A DNA stretch of 64,000 bases from Danio rerio (Eukaryota > Chordata > Actinopteri > Cypriniformes > Danionidae): contig NC_133185.1 in the NCBI RefSeq assembly GCF_049306965.1, positions 31,826,001 to 31,890,000 of the forward strand. Direction: 5' to 3'. The position numbers and the translations under genes are program-made. The notes under the pieces are model-generated. The model did no database searches, was not told where the DNA came from, and saw nothing but the letters and a program-made list of their open reading frames with translations. Positions 1-12,200 of this stretch are shown in pieces. The first letter of the stretch is position 1, and every line of letters begins with the position of its first letter.

Positions 1-70
1 TACTGGCTTTTTGTGAACGGAAACTATTGGTTCAATGTAATTATGTCATCTAAATGTCCTCATCCTTTAG

Positions 71-3000
71 TTATGAGACTGTGACGTCTATACTACAGCA
101 GCCAAGCGAAGCAGAAACAGATGTTACAGATGACCCAATCTTGGATAATCAAGATGGACCCGTGGTTGAAATCCTTCCTCCCGAGGCCTTCTGCGACACC
201 AAAATTAAGCATGCAACTGTCGATGAGCCTCAGGAGTACCTGTTCAAGGATTTGTTGCCATCTGGCGAGTTACAGATAGATATACAGACCTCCGAGCCTG
301 TGGCCATGAGCCTGGTGGAGTGTCTAAAACTGGCTGCCAGAGAAACTCAAACCAGATCCGTTAATGATAAAGAAAACCCTTCAGAACAGAAAACAACAAA
401 TGTGAAGTCTCAAATAATGACACCTAAACAAAGCATGACAGTAGATTTGAAACCTGAAATTGTGGTGTCAAATGAAGAAAAGAAACCTCTGGAAACCACA
501 CAAGAAGACATAACTGTTAAGGAAGAAGTGCAAAACATGAGCATTGTGGAAATAGATGGTTTGGTGGCCAACGTTAAGGAGATACAAATACAAGAAAACT
601 CAGGAAGAAATGAACACGAGAAATTTCAGCACAGCAAGAAAACAGCAGTGGATTTAAGGCCTTTAACGGCGTCAGAGGGGTCACAGGAAGAGCTGGAGTT
701 TGAAATGGGTCAGGAAGACTTAGGGACAGTGTGGTCTGCTGATCTATATATGGACGGAGGGTAAGTGCATGGGACGCTTTCTCCGCCTGCACTGCCCTCA
801 TTTTTATTACCCTCCTTACCTGAACGGCACGATTTTGGCAATGTTCCGTCTGGCTGACAGGAGTTGCATTACGTTATTCGTATCTGTCTGTGACGAGGGC
901 TGATGTGACTGTGGATTTATTTCAAGCTGATATATATGTTGTGGGTTTGTGTTTTCATTGTCTTTTAAATGTGTCTTGTGTCCTATGGTCAGCAAGTCTT
1001 TTAAGAAATGGGTCGGGATACGCTCGGCTCGGTCTGTTGGCATTTCTGTGTGGAGTTTGCATGTTCTCCTTTTGTTTGCGTGGGTTTCCTACAGGTGCTC
1101 TGGTGTCCCCCACAAGTCTAAAGACGTGGTTTAGGTAAATTGGGTAGGCTAAATTGTCCGTAGTGTATGTGTGTGAATGAGTGTGTATGGATGTTTCTCA
1201 GTAATGGGTTGCAGCTGGGAGGGCATCTGCTGCGTAAAACTTATGCTGGATAAGTTGGCAGTTCTTTCCACTGTGGCAACCCTGGATTAATAAAGGGACT
1301 AAGCTGAAAAGAAAATGAAATGAAATTAAGCCGAAAAGAAAATAAATGAATGAATGAATGAATAAATTCGACAGGACCACTTGCTTAAGATTGACCACAG
1401 CTGGTCCCGCATTAGATAACACATGATTCACTAATCAGACAATTCCGTACTATAAATAACCAGAGTTTCTTACTGCACTTATCTTCGTCTTGAAGAATCC
1501 CCTCCCTCACTCCTCCCTCCTTTTTCTAGAACATGGCTGCGACACGACGGCTCAGTGATTAGCACTGTTGCCTCACAGCAAGTCACTGGTTAAAAGTTCT
1601 TACTGGACCAGTAAACATTTCTGTGTGGAGTTTGCATGTTCTCTCCGTGCTCAAGTGGGTTTCGTTGTTTCCCCCGACAGTCCAAAAACATGCTATATAA
1701 GTCAATTGACTATACCAAATTGACACTAAATACTACTTACTAAGAGCTCGTCTAGCTATCACTATAATCTGTCATTAGCCATAAACGAGTCGGGGGATTC
1801 ATCAAGATCTACCTGAGCTCAAACTCCCATCTCGCTCTACAAACTGGAGGGAGCCCAGGGCTTGGGGATCTTATAAGCTCAGGGCTTTTGCCTAGGACAG
1901 CATGCCAAACTTAGCTTTATAATCAATCAATCAATCAGTGTTGTATAATCAACACTGAAATTGAAAAACAAAGCATCATCAAGGCATCAGAAAGCTTAAT
2001 TGTAGACGCCTCAGAAAGACCACAAGATGTAAACGTCAATGAGGATGTTTCTCCAAGAAGCTCAGTGGTTCCTTGGCCATTTCCTTCTCCTAAACTTGAA
2101 AGACACCTAGAGACTTCTAAAAGCACAGATAGTTCAAGTGTAAAGAATGATGACCAGTCGGAGGAGAGTGTTCTGTTAGAAAAGATCCGTCAAATGGCAG
2201 AAGATGAAATGGCTAAACCAGCATCTACTCCCCCACGTGCTAAAATACGCTTGATACCCTGCAAATCTGATGTCGGGGGATTCATCAAGATCTACCTGAG
2301 CTCAAACTCCCATCTCGCTCTACAAACTGGAGGGAGCCCAGGGCTTGGGGATCTTATAAGCTCAGGGCTTTTGCCTAGGACAGCATGCCAAACTTAGCTT
2401 TATAATCAATCATCAGCTAAGTGTGAACTCTTGAAAAATCCCTTAGTGTTGTTTTGAATTATTTACATTCATAAATTAATCCTTTCTCCCTCAAAATATT
2501 AAGCAACCAAAATTATTTTGACACTGATAAAAAATACCAAGAAATGTTTCAAATAGATTTATTAGAATTATTCATGAAGGACCTTGTGACACTGAAGACT
2601 GGAGTAATGATGCTGAAAATTAAACTTTCTTATCATAGGAATAAACTATTTTATTGAGTGATTGATTAACATTCCACAACATTACTATTTTGTTTGTTAC
2701 CATTTTAATAATCATTGTGTTTCTTTAACATTTCTTTGGTGAGACTTTTTCCATTTTTCAGAAACACTGAAAAATGTTACCAACACCAAGCTTTGGAGTA
2801 GTATTGTATATATGATGAGCATGAAATACATGGTGTTGGTTTCTTTTGTAATAGAGCAGGCTTTGATTTTGGGCTCTCTGTGGTTTTTCAAACAGGACTG
2901 AACAGCAATTTCACAGCTTGTTTGTCTATTTTGCAACTGCACGCTTGCAAAATACGTGTCGCACCAACTGTGGGCTAGCACTGCTCTTTGTAGCCCCTTG

Positions 3001-4685
3001 CTGGAAGTGATTGTGCCTTTTCACATAATTGCATTTTAACTGAAAACCCTTTGCACGCTATAATAATATCCAACTTGGTAAGATACAACATTTTGATATC
3101 ATGTTCTGGTGTCCTGTTTCTCACAGACCAGACGAATCCTCAATACCACGAATACTAAGAGATTTCCCACCCACACAAATGCTGAAATCACCTCAGACTG
3201 TCTTTCCACCAGAATCAACATTGTCATCATTAAAAGACACTGCACCAATGGAGGCAATTTCCCAATCTGCAAGCAAAGTTGACCCTCCCTACCAAGACGA
3301 GAGTACACAGTCTCTACCGCCAGTTCCTTTACAGGAAGTCGGCCTTGATGCCATAAATCCTGATGTTAGTTTTGCAGCCGCTCCACAGTGCGATGAAAGG
3401 CTAACCACTTTATCACACATAACTACAGAAACAGCAGCTGCAAACACTGAAATATGCAAAGATAATGCAGAAGAGACAAGTAGTAATAACTTGTCACCAC
3501 TTGAGGGCAACATTACCAACACTACATGTATAATCAACAATGAAATTGAAAAACAAAGCATCATCAAGGCATCAGAAAGCTTAATTGTAGACGCCTCAGA
3601 AAGACCACAAGATGTAAACGTCAATGAGGATGTTTCTCCAAGAAGCTCAGTGGTTCCTTGGCCATTTCCTTCTCCTAAACTTGAAAGACACCTAGAGACT
3701 TCTAAAAGCACAGATAGTTCAAGTGTAAAGAATGATGACCAGTCGGAGGAGAGTGTTCTGTTAGAAAAGATCCGTCAAATGGCAGAAGATGAAATGGCTA
3801 AACCAGCATCTACTCCCCCACGTGCTAAAATACGCTTGATACCCTGCAAATCTGATTTTGAACTCCCTCCAACTCCACCTCTACAACTTAAATCCAGCAT
3901 GAAAACGCCCGTAGATGAGATACAGATACATTTAGATCAGACAAAAATCACAAATCCACCTTCAGTGATTTTCCAGGAGCAAACAGACGAGGAGATTAAT
4001 AACAGTCAGTCTCAGACTTCATCTGCACCAATGGAGAGTTTTACGTTAGATGACAGACAGAAAGAGGAAAGTGCTAATAATGCGGTTTTAGATGACAACG
4101 TCCTGTTAAACAAGCGAGAACCAAACATCCAGCTGGAATGCGTAGCAGCTGAAGGGGAGCGCCAAGATACGTCAGCTGCTGAGCCCACAGAGAACGCAGA
4201 AACACAAGCTAAAACTGAGAAAGAGGAACAACTAGATTTAAGTGTTGATAGAAGTGAAGAGACTCAAATGGAGCTGGATAAACCACCATCTCCTGTGCCT
4301 GATGAATTGTAAGTTTGAGTGGTGTGTAAAAAGTACAATTCAGTTTTATTTTACCATGTTGTTTTGTTGGAACTGAATGTCGTCAATGGTTCACACAATT
4401 TTTTATGTTTACTAATGAGTAATATACTCATAACAGAGTTCTTTTTCATGCTTAATTTAGTTGTAAAAAGAAGTTCAATGATGCCGTTCATGCTTCTGAG
4501 CGATGTCAATATAATTACTACCTGTTTCGTTCAGTTTGCATCACATTAATTTATTTTATGATTTCTCTTTTAAGCATACTGATGCCTTTTTGTTCACAAA
4601 GTCAATTTATTTGATCAAAATGTAGCATGATATTGTTAAATGTATATATTTTTTATTCTTTTATATATATTTATACATATATATG

Positions 4686-4720
<35 letters not shown>

Positions 4721-7700
4721 TTAATAAAACAATGTCTATTTCTATTTGTGATGGTATGAAGCAGTGTTTCTCAACCACATTCCTGGAGGACCACCAACAC
4801 TACATGTTTTGGATGTCTCCTTTGTCTGTCACACCACTTACAGGACTTTCAATCTCTGCTAATGAGCTGATGATCTGAATCAGGTGTGTTTGGTTAAGGA
4901 GACATGGAAAATGTGCAGAGCTGGTGGTCCTCCAGGAACATGGTTGCACTTGCATAAAGCATAATCACTACAGTCTTCAGTGTCACTTGAACCTTCAGAA
5001 ATAGTTGATAAATGATGTTTGATGCTCAAGATAGAAAATATATTACATCACAATGTATTATCGACAATTATTTTGGAAAGCATTTTGGTGGAAACTAAAA
5101 ATATGTTGCAAGTTTTCTTTTGTGAATACTGCATGAATACAGCACACACAGGTGCTGGCCATATAATCAGAATATCTTTAAAAAATTGTTTTATTTCACT
5201 AATTCTATTCAAGGAATGACAACTTGTATAATGAGTACATTCATTCCACACAGACTGGTATATTTGTATTTCTTTTCATTTTGATGACAACTAATAAAAA
5301 CTCAACCCCAAACTCAGCAGCAGTCCAGTATTTAGCCCAGGTGAGACGATTCTGACATTGTCTGTTGTTCAGAAGTGGCTTGACACAAGGAATGCAACAG
5401 TCTTGTTACTTCTGTGTGTAGCAGCTCTTGAAGCACTGACTCCAGCTGCAGTCCACTCTTTGTGAATCTCCCCCACATTTTTGAATGGGTTCTGTTTTAC
5501 AACTCTCTCCAGTGTGTGGTTATTCCTATTGCTTGTACACTTTTTTCTACCACATCTTTTGCTTTCCTTCAACGCTCTATTACTGTGCTTGGACACAGAG
5601 CTCTGAGACCAGCCAACCTCTTTGCAATGGCTTTTGTGTCTTGCCCTCATTATACCAGGTGTCAATGATCGTCTTTTGGACAGCTATAAAATCAGCCATC
5701 TTCCCCATGATTGTGTAACCTACAGAACTAGAGACCATTAAAGCCCTTAGCAGGTGTTTTGACTAAATTAGCTGATTAGAGTGTGGCACCAAGTGTCTTC
5801 AATATTGAACGTTTTCACGTTATTCTCATTTTTAAGATACTGAATTTGGGGTTTTCATTGGTTAGTATAAAAATCAACAACATTAAAGGAATTAAAAAGT
5901 TGGATTACATCAGTCTGTGTGGAATGAATGTATTTCTTATGTAAGCATCACTTCTTGAATGGAATTAGTGAAAGCACCTTGGTATTAGTATAGTATTAGT
6001 TTAGTACCTTAGCATCAGTGATGACCAGCACCTGTGTTTGATATAGAAAATCATTTTCTATCACTTCTTTTTTGATTTAGTAGGTCTTCTCTGCATGAAA
6101 CTAATAATTTATTTTTAAAAATCACATTGACTGCAAACCTCTGAAGGGTAGTGTAAGAACACTGTGAATAATATTTTGCATGTATTTTTTTCAATAACAC
6201 CTAAACAACGCCAAATATATTGCAGATACCAAAAATAAAAGAAAATGCATTTTACATAGTATAACAATTTTGTTTTTACTTTATAGTGGGAATATGGCAT
6301 TTAGAAAACAAATGACGAAGAAGCAATGAATCAAAACTGAGGTTGCACAATATTGGAGAAAACTGGCAATGTGATGTTTTTGTTTTTTTGCAATGTCTAT
6401 TGCCGTATGAACAATCAGATGACTTGAACAGCTCTATTTGGCAATAATTTATTATTTTAGAATGATTCTGTAATTCTGTTGGATTATTTATATGCATAAA
6501 ATGCAACAAACAAATTACAAGCATACATAAATACAGCAGAACAAAGATACAGAAAGCAATAATGCATTATGGTCTTCTGGAAAACCTACCAGTATTCATT
6601 TACAGAAACTGAATAATCAAATTTAAAGGTCACACTTCATTTTGATGGTCCGTTTGTTGAATTTAAGTTACATTGCATCTACATGCCAACTAATTCTCAT
6701 TAGATTATAAGTAGACTGTTAGGTTGTTGGGGTTGGGGTTAGGGTTAGTGTAAGTTGACATGTACGTCCAAAGTTTCTTATAGTCAGTTAAATGTCTGTT
6801 GAAGGAGCCGTATCAGCAAATATTAAGCAGACAGTCTACTAATACTCAAATGGACCATCAAAATAAAGTGTTATCAATTTTTTAAAAAAAATTTATATTG
6901 TCTAACCCTAGTGGAAATCACATATTCAAAAATGTGTTAGAAAGTAACGTCAGTAACATGTTTCCTGTTCTTTTTATAGGAATAGTCATCCTCAGGAAAA
7001 AGAGTCCTCTAGTTTGACCCAGGAACCTAAAGGGGTCGAGACACCATCTAAAAGCCCAGACAGTGTGCAGGTCAATGGCCAGACCACCATAGAAGCGTCG
7101 CATGTCATCGTGCCTCCAATGCGCAGTAAAAAGAAAATAATCCCACCACCAATGGATCTCACACTGGTAAAATCAATAGATGAGTCAAACAGAGACGGCT
7201 CAGCAGTGCCTGCGTGGAGTGTGAGTGGTGTATTTATATTTTAGCATCTTGTTATACTCTAAACTTTGGTTTTTCTAACCACGTCTTGTTGTTTTTTTAG
7301 TATGCCAGTCCATTGCCCAGTCCTGGTCTGGTGACCTCCACTCAGTCTTTGCTGGAATGGTGTCAAGAGATCACAAAGAAGTATAGAGGTGTAAAAATCA
7401 CAAACTTCAGCACATCTTGGCGTAACGGCCTGGCTTTTTGTGCCATCTTACATCACTTCCACCCTGAGATAATGTGAGTTTCTGGTGTGTTCATGTCATA
7501 TTCAGCCTAAATTCAGTTTGTCTGCAGTAGCATTAAAGAAAAAATTGATTAACCCCACATAACCTTTTTAGTCTTGGGATAGAAAGTGCCCATCCAAAAT
7601 GAACTAAAGTGCCCCCGCTACACTTTTCTTTGTTTTCATCCCTGTTTTGAATGCTACCTTGTATTTACCGTACTACTACTGTATAATATACATGGTATAT

Positions 7701-9204
7701 TTATAAAAAATTAAGAAAATGTTTGAAATTTCCCATGATTTGTCACCATAACATTACAACATAACATTCACTTAAAATCTTAACTACCTTTAGCATTTTT
7801 TATAACATTGTTAAAAGTAGGGCTACAGAATATATTGCAAAATTATTGTTATCGTGATAATAGTATGTACAATATACATATTGCAGACATGTGTGATAAA
7901 TTACATTTATTTTATGGACTGGTTGTTTATCTATATCTGACCAGTCAGATGGGACCTTACTATCTATATCTTTTACCGGTTTATTTTAATATTATTCATT
8001 CATTCATCTATTCATTCATTCATTCATTTTCCTTCAGCTTAGTCCCTTTATTTATCGGGGATCGGCACACTTTTCCAGCATATGTTTTACGCAGCGGATG
8101 CCCTTCCAGGTGCAACCAGTCAGCTGGGACTTCCAGTTGGGACTCGAACTAGCAACCTTTTTGCTTTTTACAGTGCTAACCACTGAGCCACTATGCCGCC
8201 TATTTTAATATTATTACATGAATAAATGATTTGAAACATAGCTAATACAAAAAAACAGCATTTTTCTAGGTTAATATTATATTGTACTAAACAACAATAT
8301 CACATATTTTCGAAGTATCGTGCAGCCCTAGTTAAAAGTAATATTTTGATAATTAGGCGTTCGCGGTGGCACAGTAGGTAGTGCTGTCGCCTCACAGCCA
8401 GAAGGCCACTGGTTTGAGCCTCGGCTGGGTCAGTTGGTAGGCAGGTCAGGGTAATAAGCCAAGTTATTGTATAATGATGGTTTGTTCTGTAGACTATCGA
8501 GAAAAAAACTATAGCTTAAAGGGGCTAGTCATTTTGACTTTAAAATGGTATTTAAAAATTTAAAAACTGCTTTCATTCTAGCCAAAATAAAATAAATTGG
8601 ACTTTCTGTAAAAGAAAAATATTATCAGACATACTGTATAGCTTATGGACCGTAATATTAAATTAAATACTTGATTTAAATACTTGAAGTAACAGAAATT
8701 GTTTATAAGATAAATACTCAAATCTCACAAATGCTGATATTAACACATAATTAAATACTGAAGTGAATGTCTTCAAAAATTTTATATTAAAAGTAATATT
8801 GTGATATGTGTGTGTATATTATATTTATTATGTATATGTAAAACACATACATACATAAAAACAAAAACTATACTAAACTTTTTGTATAGATTAAATATAT
8901 AAACATAAGGGGTGATGCAGTGGCGCAGTAGGTAGTGCTGCCGCCTAGTTTGCATGTTCTCCCTGCGTTCGCGTGAGTTTCCTCCGGGTGCTCCAGTTTC
9001 CCCCACAGTCCAAAGACATGCGGTACAGGTGAATTGTGTAGGCTAAATTGTCTTTAGTGTATGAGTGCGATTGAGTGTGTGTGGATGTTTCCCAGAGATG
9101 GGTTGCAGCTGGAAGGGCATCCGCTGCATAAACATGTGCTGGATAAGTTGGCGGTTAGTTCTGCTGTGGTGACCCCAGATTATTAAAGGGACTAAGTTAA
9201 TGAA

Positions 9205-9262
<58 letters not shown>

Positions 9263-12200
9263 GTATTAAGGATGCTCCAATCAGGATATTTGCAGCTGAT
9301 ACCGAGTACCAATTCCTTGTCATGGTTATCGACCGATACCAAATACTGATTCTAATGCTTCAAGCATAAAGCACATTTTCCCTCTAAGTATGATACTTAA
9401 GTGGAGATCTCTCCTTACCTAAGAGAATAAATTAAATATGTTGCAAATAATTCCTTAAACATGTCTCTTATAACCATTCAGTGTGGACATGTCATGGTCA
9501 GAAGCATGGTCAGAAGCAGCTTTACAGAAAATAATAAAACACAAAAAAATTGGTAAGGTAAATTATTAACAATTTAAAAACATAGCAAATGATGAAAGAA
9601 AAATTCAACATGTCTCAATGAAGTTTAGAGTGCATATTGAATGCATAAGAAGTTAAAATGCACACCTAGAAATCCATTACTTCTTTACTAAAAGGAAGTA
9701 GGTCCATAAACTACTGCTTATTACAATAACTATATTTTAAATATTAATATAAATATATATTTATATATTTTTTTAAAATATTTTTTTATATTTTAAATAT
9801 TTTAATATTTAAAATATTAAATATTCAAGTTAAAAAAAAAAATGTTTTTTTTATTATTTCCTCAATTTTTCTAGACAGGTTTTAATGAAATTACAATATT
9901 GTTGAAAACACAGAATGTAAAAATATTTCTTATATGTCCTCTGCATGTAAACACATAAACAAGCAATTGTGATCGGTTCATAAAATCGGCCAGATCAGAG
10001 CATCCCTAATTTGTATCATATACATACATATTTATATCTAAATATAAACATTTTCTCAGATATATACATGCATGTGTGTATTTATATATACATAATAAAT
10101 ATACACAACACACTTACACATATATTATGTCAAAAAATATTAAATTAAAAAAAGAATCTCACAAATGCAGACAGTTAAGTAAATACTAGAGTGAATTCTT
10201 TCAGTGATGTAATATTAAATGAAACATTATTTAATAACTGAAAAAAAATACAATTAATCCAAGCAACTAAAATATATCAATTCAAATGGATTTATGATTT
10301 ATGATTCTCTTCCAGTAACTTTGACTCATTGGAGCCTCACAACATAAAGCAAAACAACAAAACCGTAAGTCTGGCGTAATCAAACATTCCACATACAGAC
10401 ATTTTGTAACCATAAAACAAACTAAAACCCACCATTTATTCTCCCTCTTTTTCATCCCCTTCAGGCTTTTGATGGTTTTGCTTCACTGGGCATCTCTCGT
10501 CTGCTGGAGCCCTCAGACATGGTGCTTCTCTCTGTCCCGGACCGTCTCATCGTCATGACGTACCTCAGCCAAATCCGTACCCACTTCACGGGACAGGAGC
10601 TGAGCGTCCTACAGATCGAGCAGAACAATAGTCAGTCCAGCTACACATTAGCTGGACCAAACCAGCGGCCCGATGTTCAAGCGGCCACCAAATTCTGTGT
10701 GGAGAGACTCCAGGCTGGAGCTTTTACTGGAGACAATAACAGTAAAGACTCAATTGGGGAGGAGGAAAGCGAATCCAAGTCAAACGGAGGACTTGTTGCT
10801 CCGCCGAGGACTAAGCGGACAGGAAAGGTGGATGGAGAGGAGATAGACGGAGGTGTGCAGACTCCTGTGGCTCCTCCACGACTAAACGCTGCTGCTGTCA
10901 GATCAGGGCTCAGACACTTGCGAGATGCAGATCTGGTGAAGAAACGACGGTCGAGGATGAAGAGCGAGTCTATGGACGAGCCTGATTCAAAAGAGATGCT
11001 ACATGAGGTAATGCACACTCACTGGATTGACTTTTGTCACATTTAGAATTTGATGCATCTGTTCCAGTTTGTGTAGTTGTAGAGCACTATTAAAACAAAG
11101 AAAGATTGATCAAAATACTTTTCAAGTCAAAATTATTAGCCCTTCAGTGAATTTTTATTTTATTTTTTTCAAATATTTCACAAATGATGTTTAACGGAGC
11201 AAGGAATTTTTCCACATTATTTCCTATATTTTTTCCTCTGGAGAAATACTTTTTTTTTTATTTTGGCTAGAATAAAAGCAGTTTAAGGTCAGTATTATTA
11301 GCACCCTTCAACAATATTTTTTTTTCTGATTATCTAGAGAACAAACCATAGTTATACAATGACTTGCCTGTTTCCCCTAACTTGCATAGTTAAACCTTTA
11401 AATGTCACTTTAAGCTGTACAGAAGTGTCTTGAAAAATATCTAGTCAAATATTATTTACTGTCATCATGGCAAAGATAAAATAAATCAGTTACTAGAGAT
11501 GAGTAATTAAAACTATTATGTTTAGAAATGTGTTGAAAAAAATCTCTCCGTTAAATCGAATTTTAGGAAAAATACAGAGGGCCTATTAATTGAGGAGGAT
11601 AATAATTATGACTACAGTTGTATATAGTGTAGCGAGGCAGAGGGAAAACAGCGACACAGTTGGTTAAGTTTACAGACAAGTCCCCGGAGGGAGCCTTATT
11701 TACAAAGTTTGAGGGGTGAAAACAGTGCTCTTCTTTGAGGGGAGGTGCTCTGGTGCTCCAGGAAGTTGGTGAAGGACAGTGAGTAGTTGGGTGTAGGATC
11801 GTCACGAGCTGGAGTCTGCAGAGGAGAGACAGAGAGACAAGCATTAGCACAGGGAGTCATTGGGTAAATGAAGCTCATCTTCTCCTGGCGTGGGTTTGGC
11901 TTATATGCCTCTCTGCTTGATGACGTCCAGCTGTGAGCGATCCTGGGTTGATGATGGTCCAGCTGGGTTGAATTAGCGACCAGGGCGATGTGGCATGTGT
12001 GCGCTCGTTACAATAGAAACAAAATGAGGTAAAGGACACTGAATTATCTCTTTTTTATGTTTTTGATTTGTGACCCTGGATCACAAAACCAGTCTTATGG
12101 GTCTTTTATTTATTGAAATTTTTACATTATCCTAAATCTGAATACATAATATTTCTATCAATGCATGACTAGTGGTTAGTGCATCAACACATAGCACTAT

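Larger units (their letters stand above)
761..3126 (+). other. ehbp1l1 intron holding two SINE pieces and a partial exon duplication
   Basis: The intron is phase 2, with GTAAGT at 761 and a CTCACAG acceptor ending at 3126. It contains DANA SINE copies (about 1024-1366 and 1540-1730) and the repeat-exon-repeat sandwich at 1789-2412. From 2413 to 3126 I see only AT-rich sequence without a recognisable element. Confidence 0.7.
4309..6979 (+). other. ehbp1l1 intron with a (TA)n tract, two MITEs and a Tc1-like element
   Basis: The intron runs from GTAAGT at 4309 to TTTTTATAG at 6979. Contents are given in separate entries; the remaining parts (4310-4680, 6040-6625) are unremarkable AT-rich sequence. 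Confidence 0.6.
7474..10315 (+). other. ehbp1l1 intron rich in hAT and SINE insertions
   Basis: This intron interrupts the CH domain codon for Ile between HPEI and NFDSLEP. It holds a hAT MITE with a nested SINE, SINE pieces, a (TA)n tract and a second hAT MITE, each listed separately. About 10010-10315 is plain AT-rich sequence. Confidence 0.6.

Noticed and set aside
1942-2397. An alternative coding exon of ehbp1l1 using the duplicated fragment
   Set aside because: A splice at the CAG directly upstream gives a stop in the required phase, the downstream side has no good donor, and the frame runs into the flanking repeat.
6731-6750. Telomere-like GGGTTAGGGTTAG
   Set aside because: It is only two or three units long and lies in the middle of a recognised MITE, so it is not an interstitial telomere tract.
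10677-11018. Antisense gene over ehbp1l1 exon 7
   Set aside because: It is an open frame in the reverse complement of a real coding exon. It has no splice sites or recognisable domain, and Ser/Pro bias is expected from the opposite strand.
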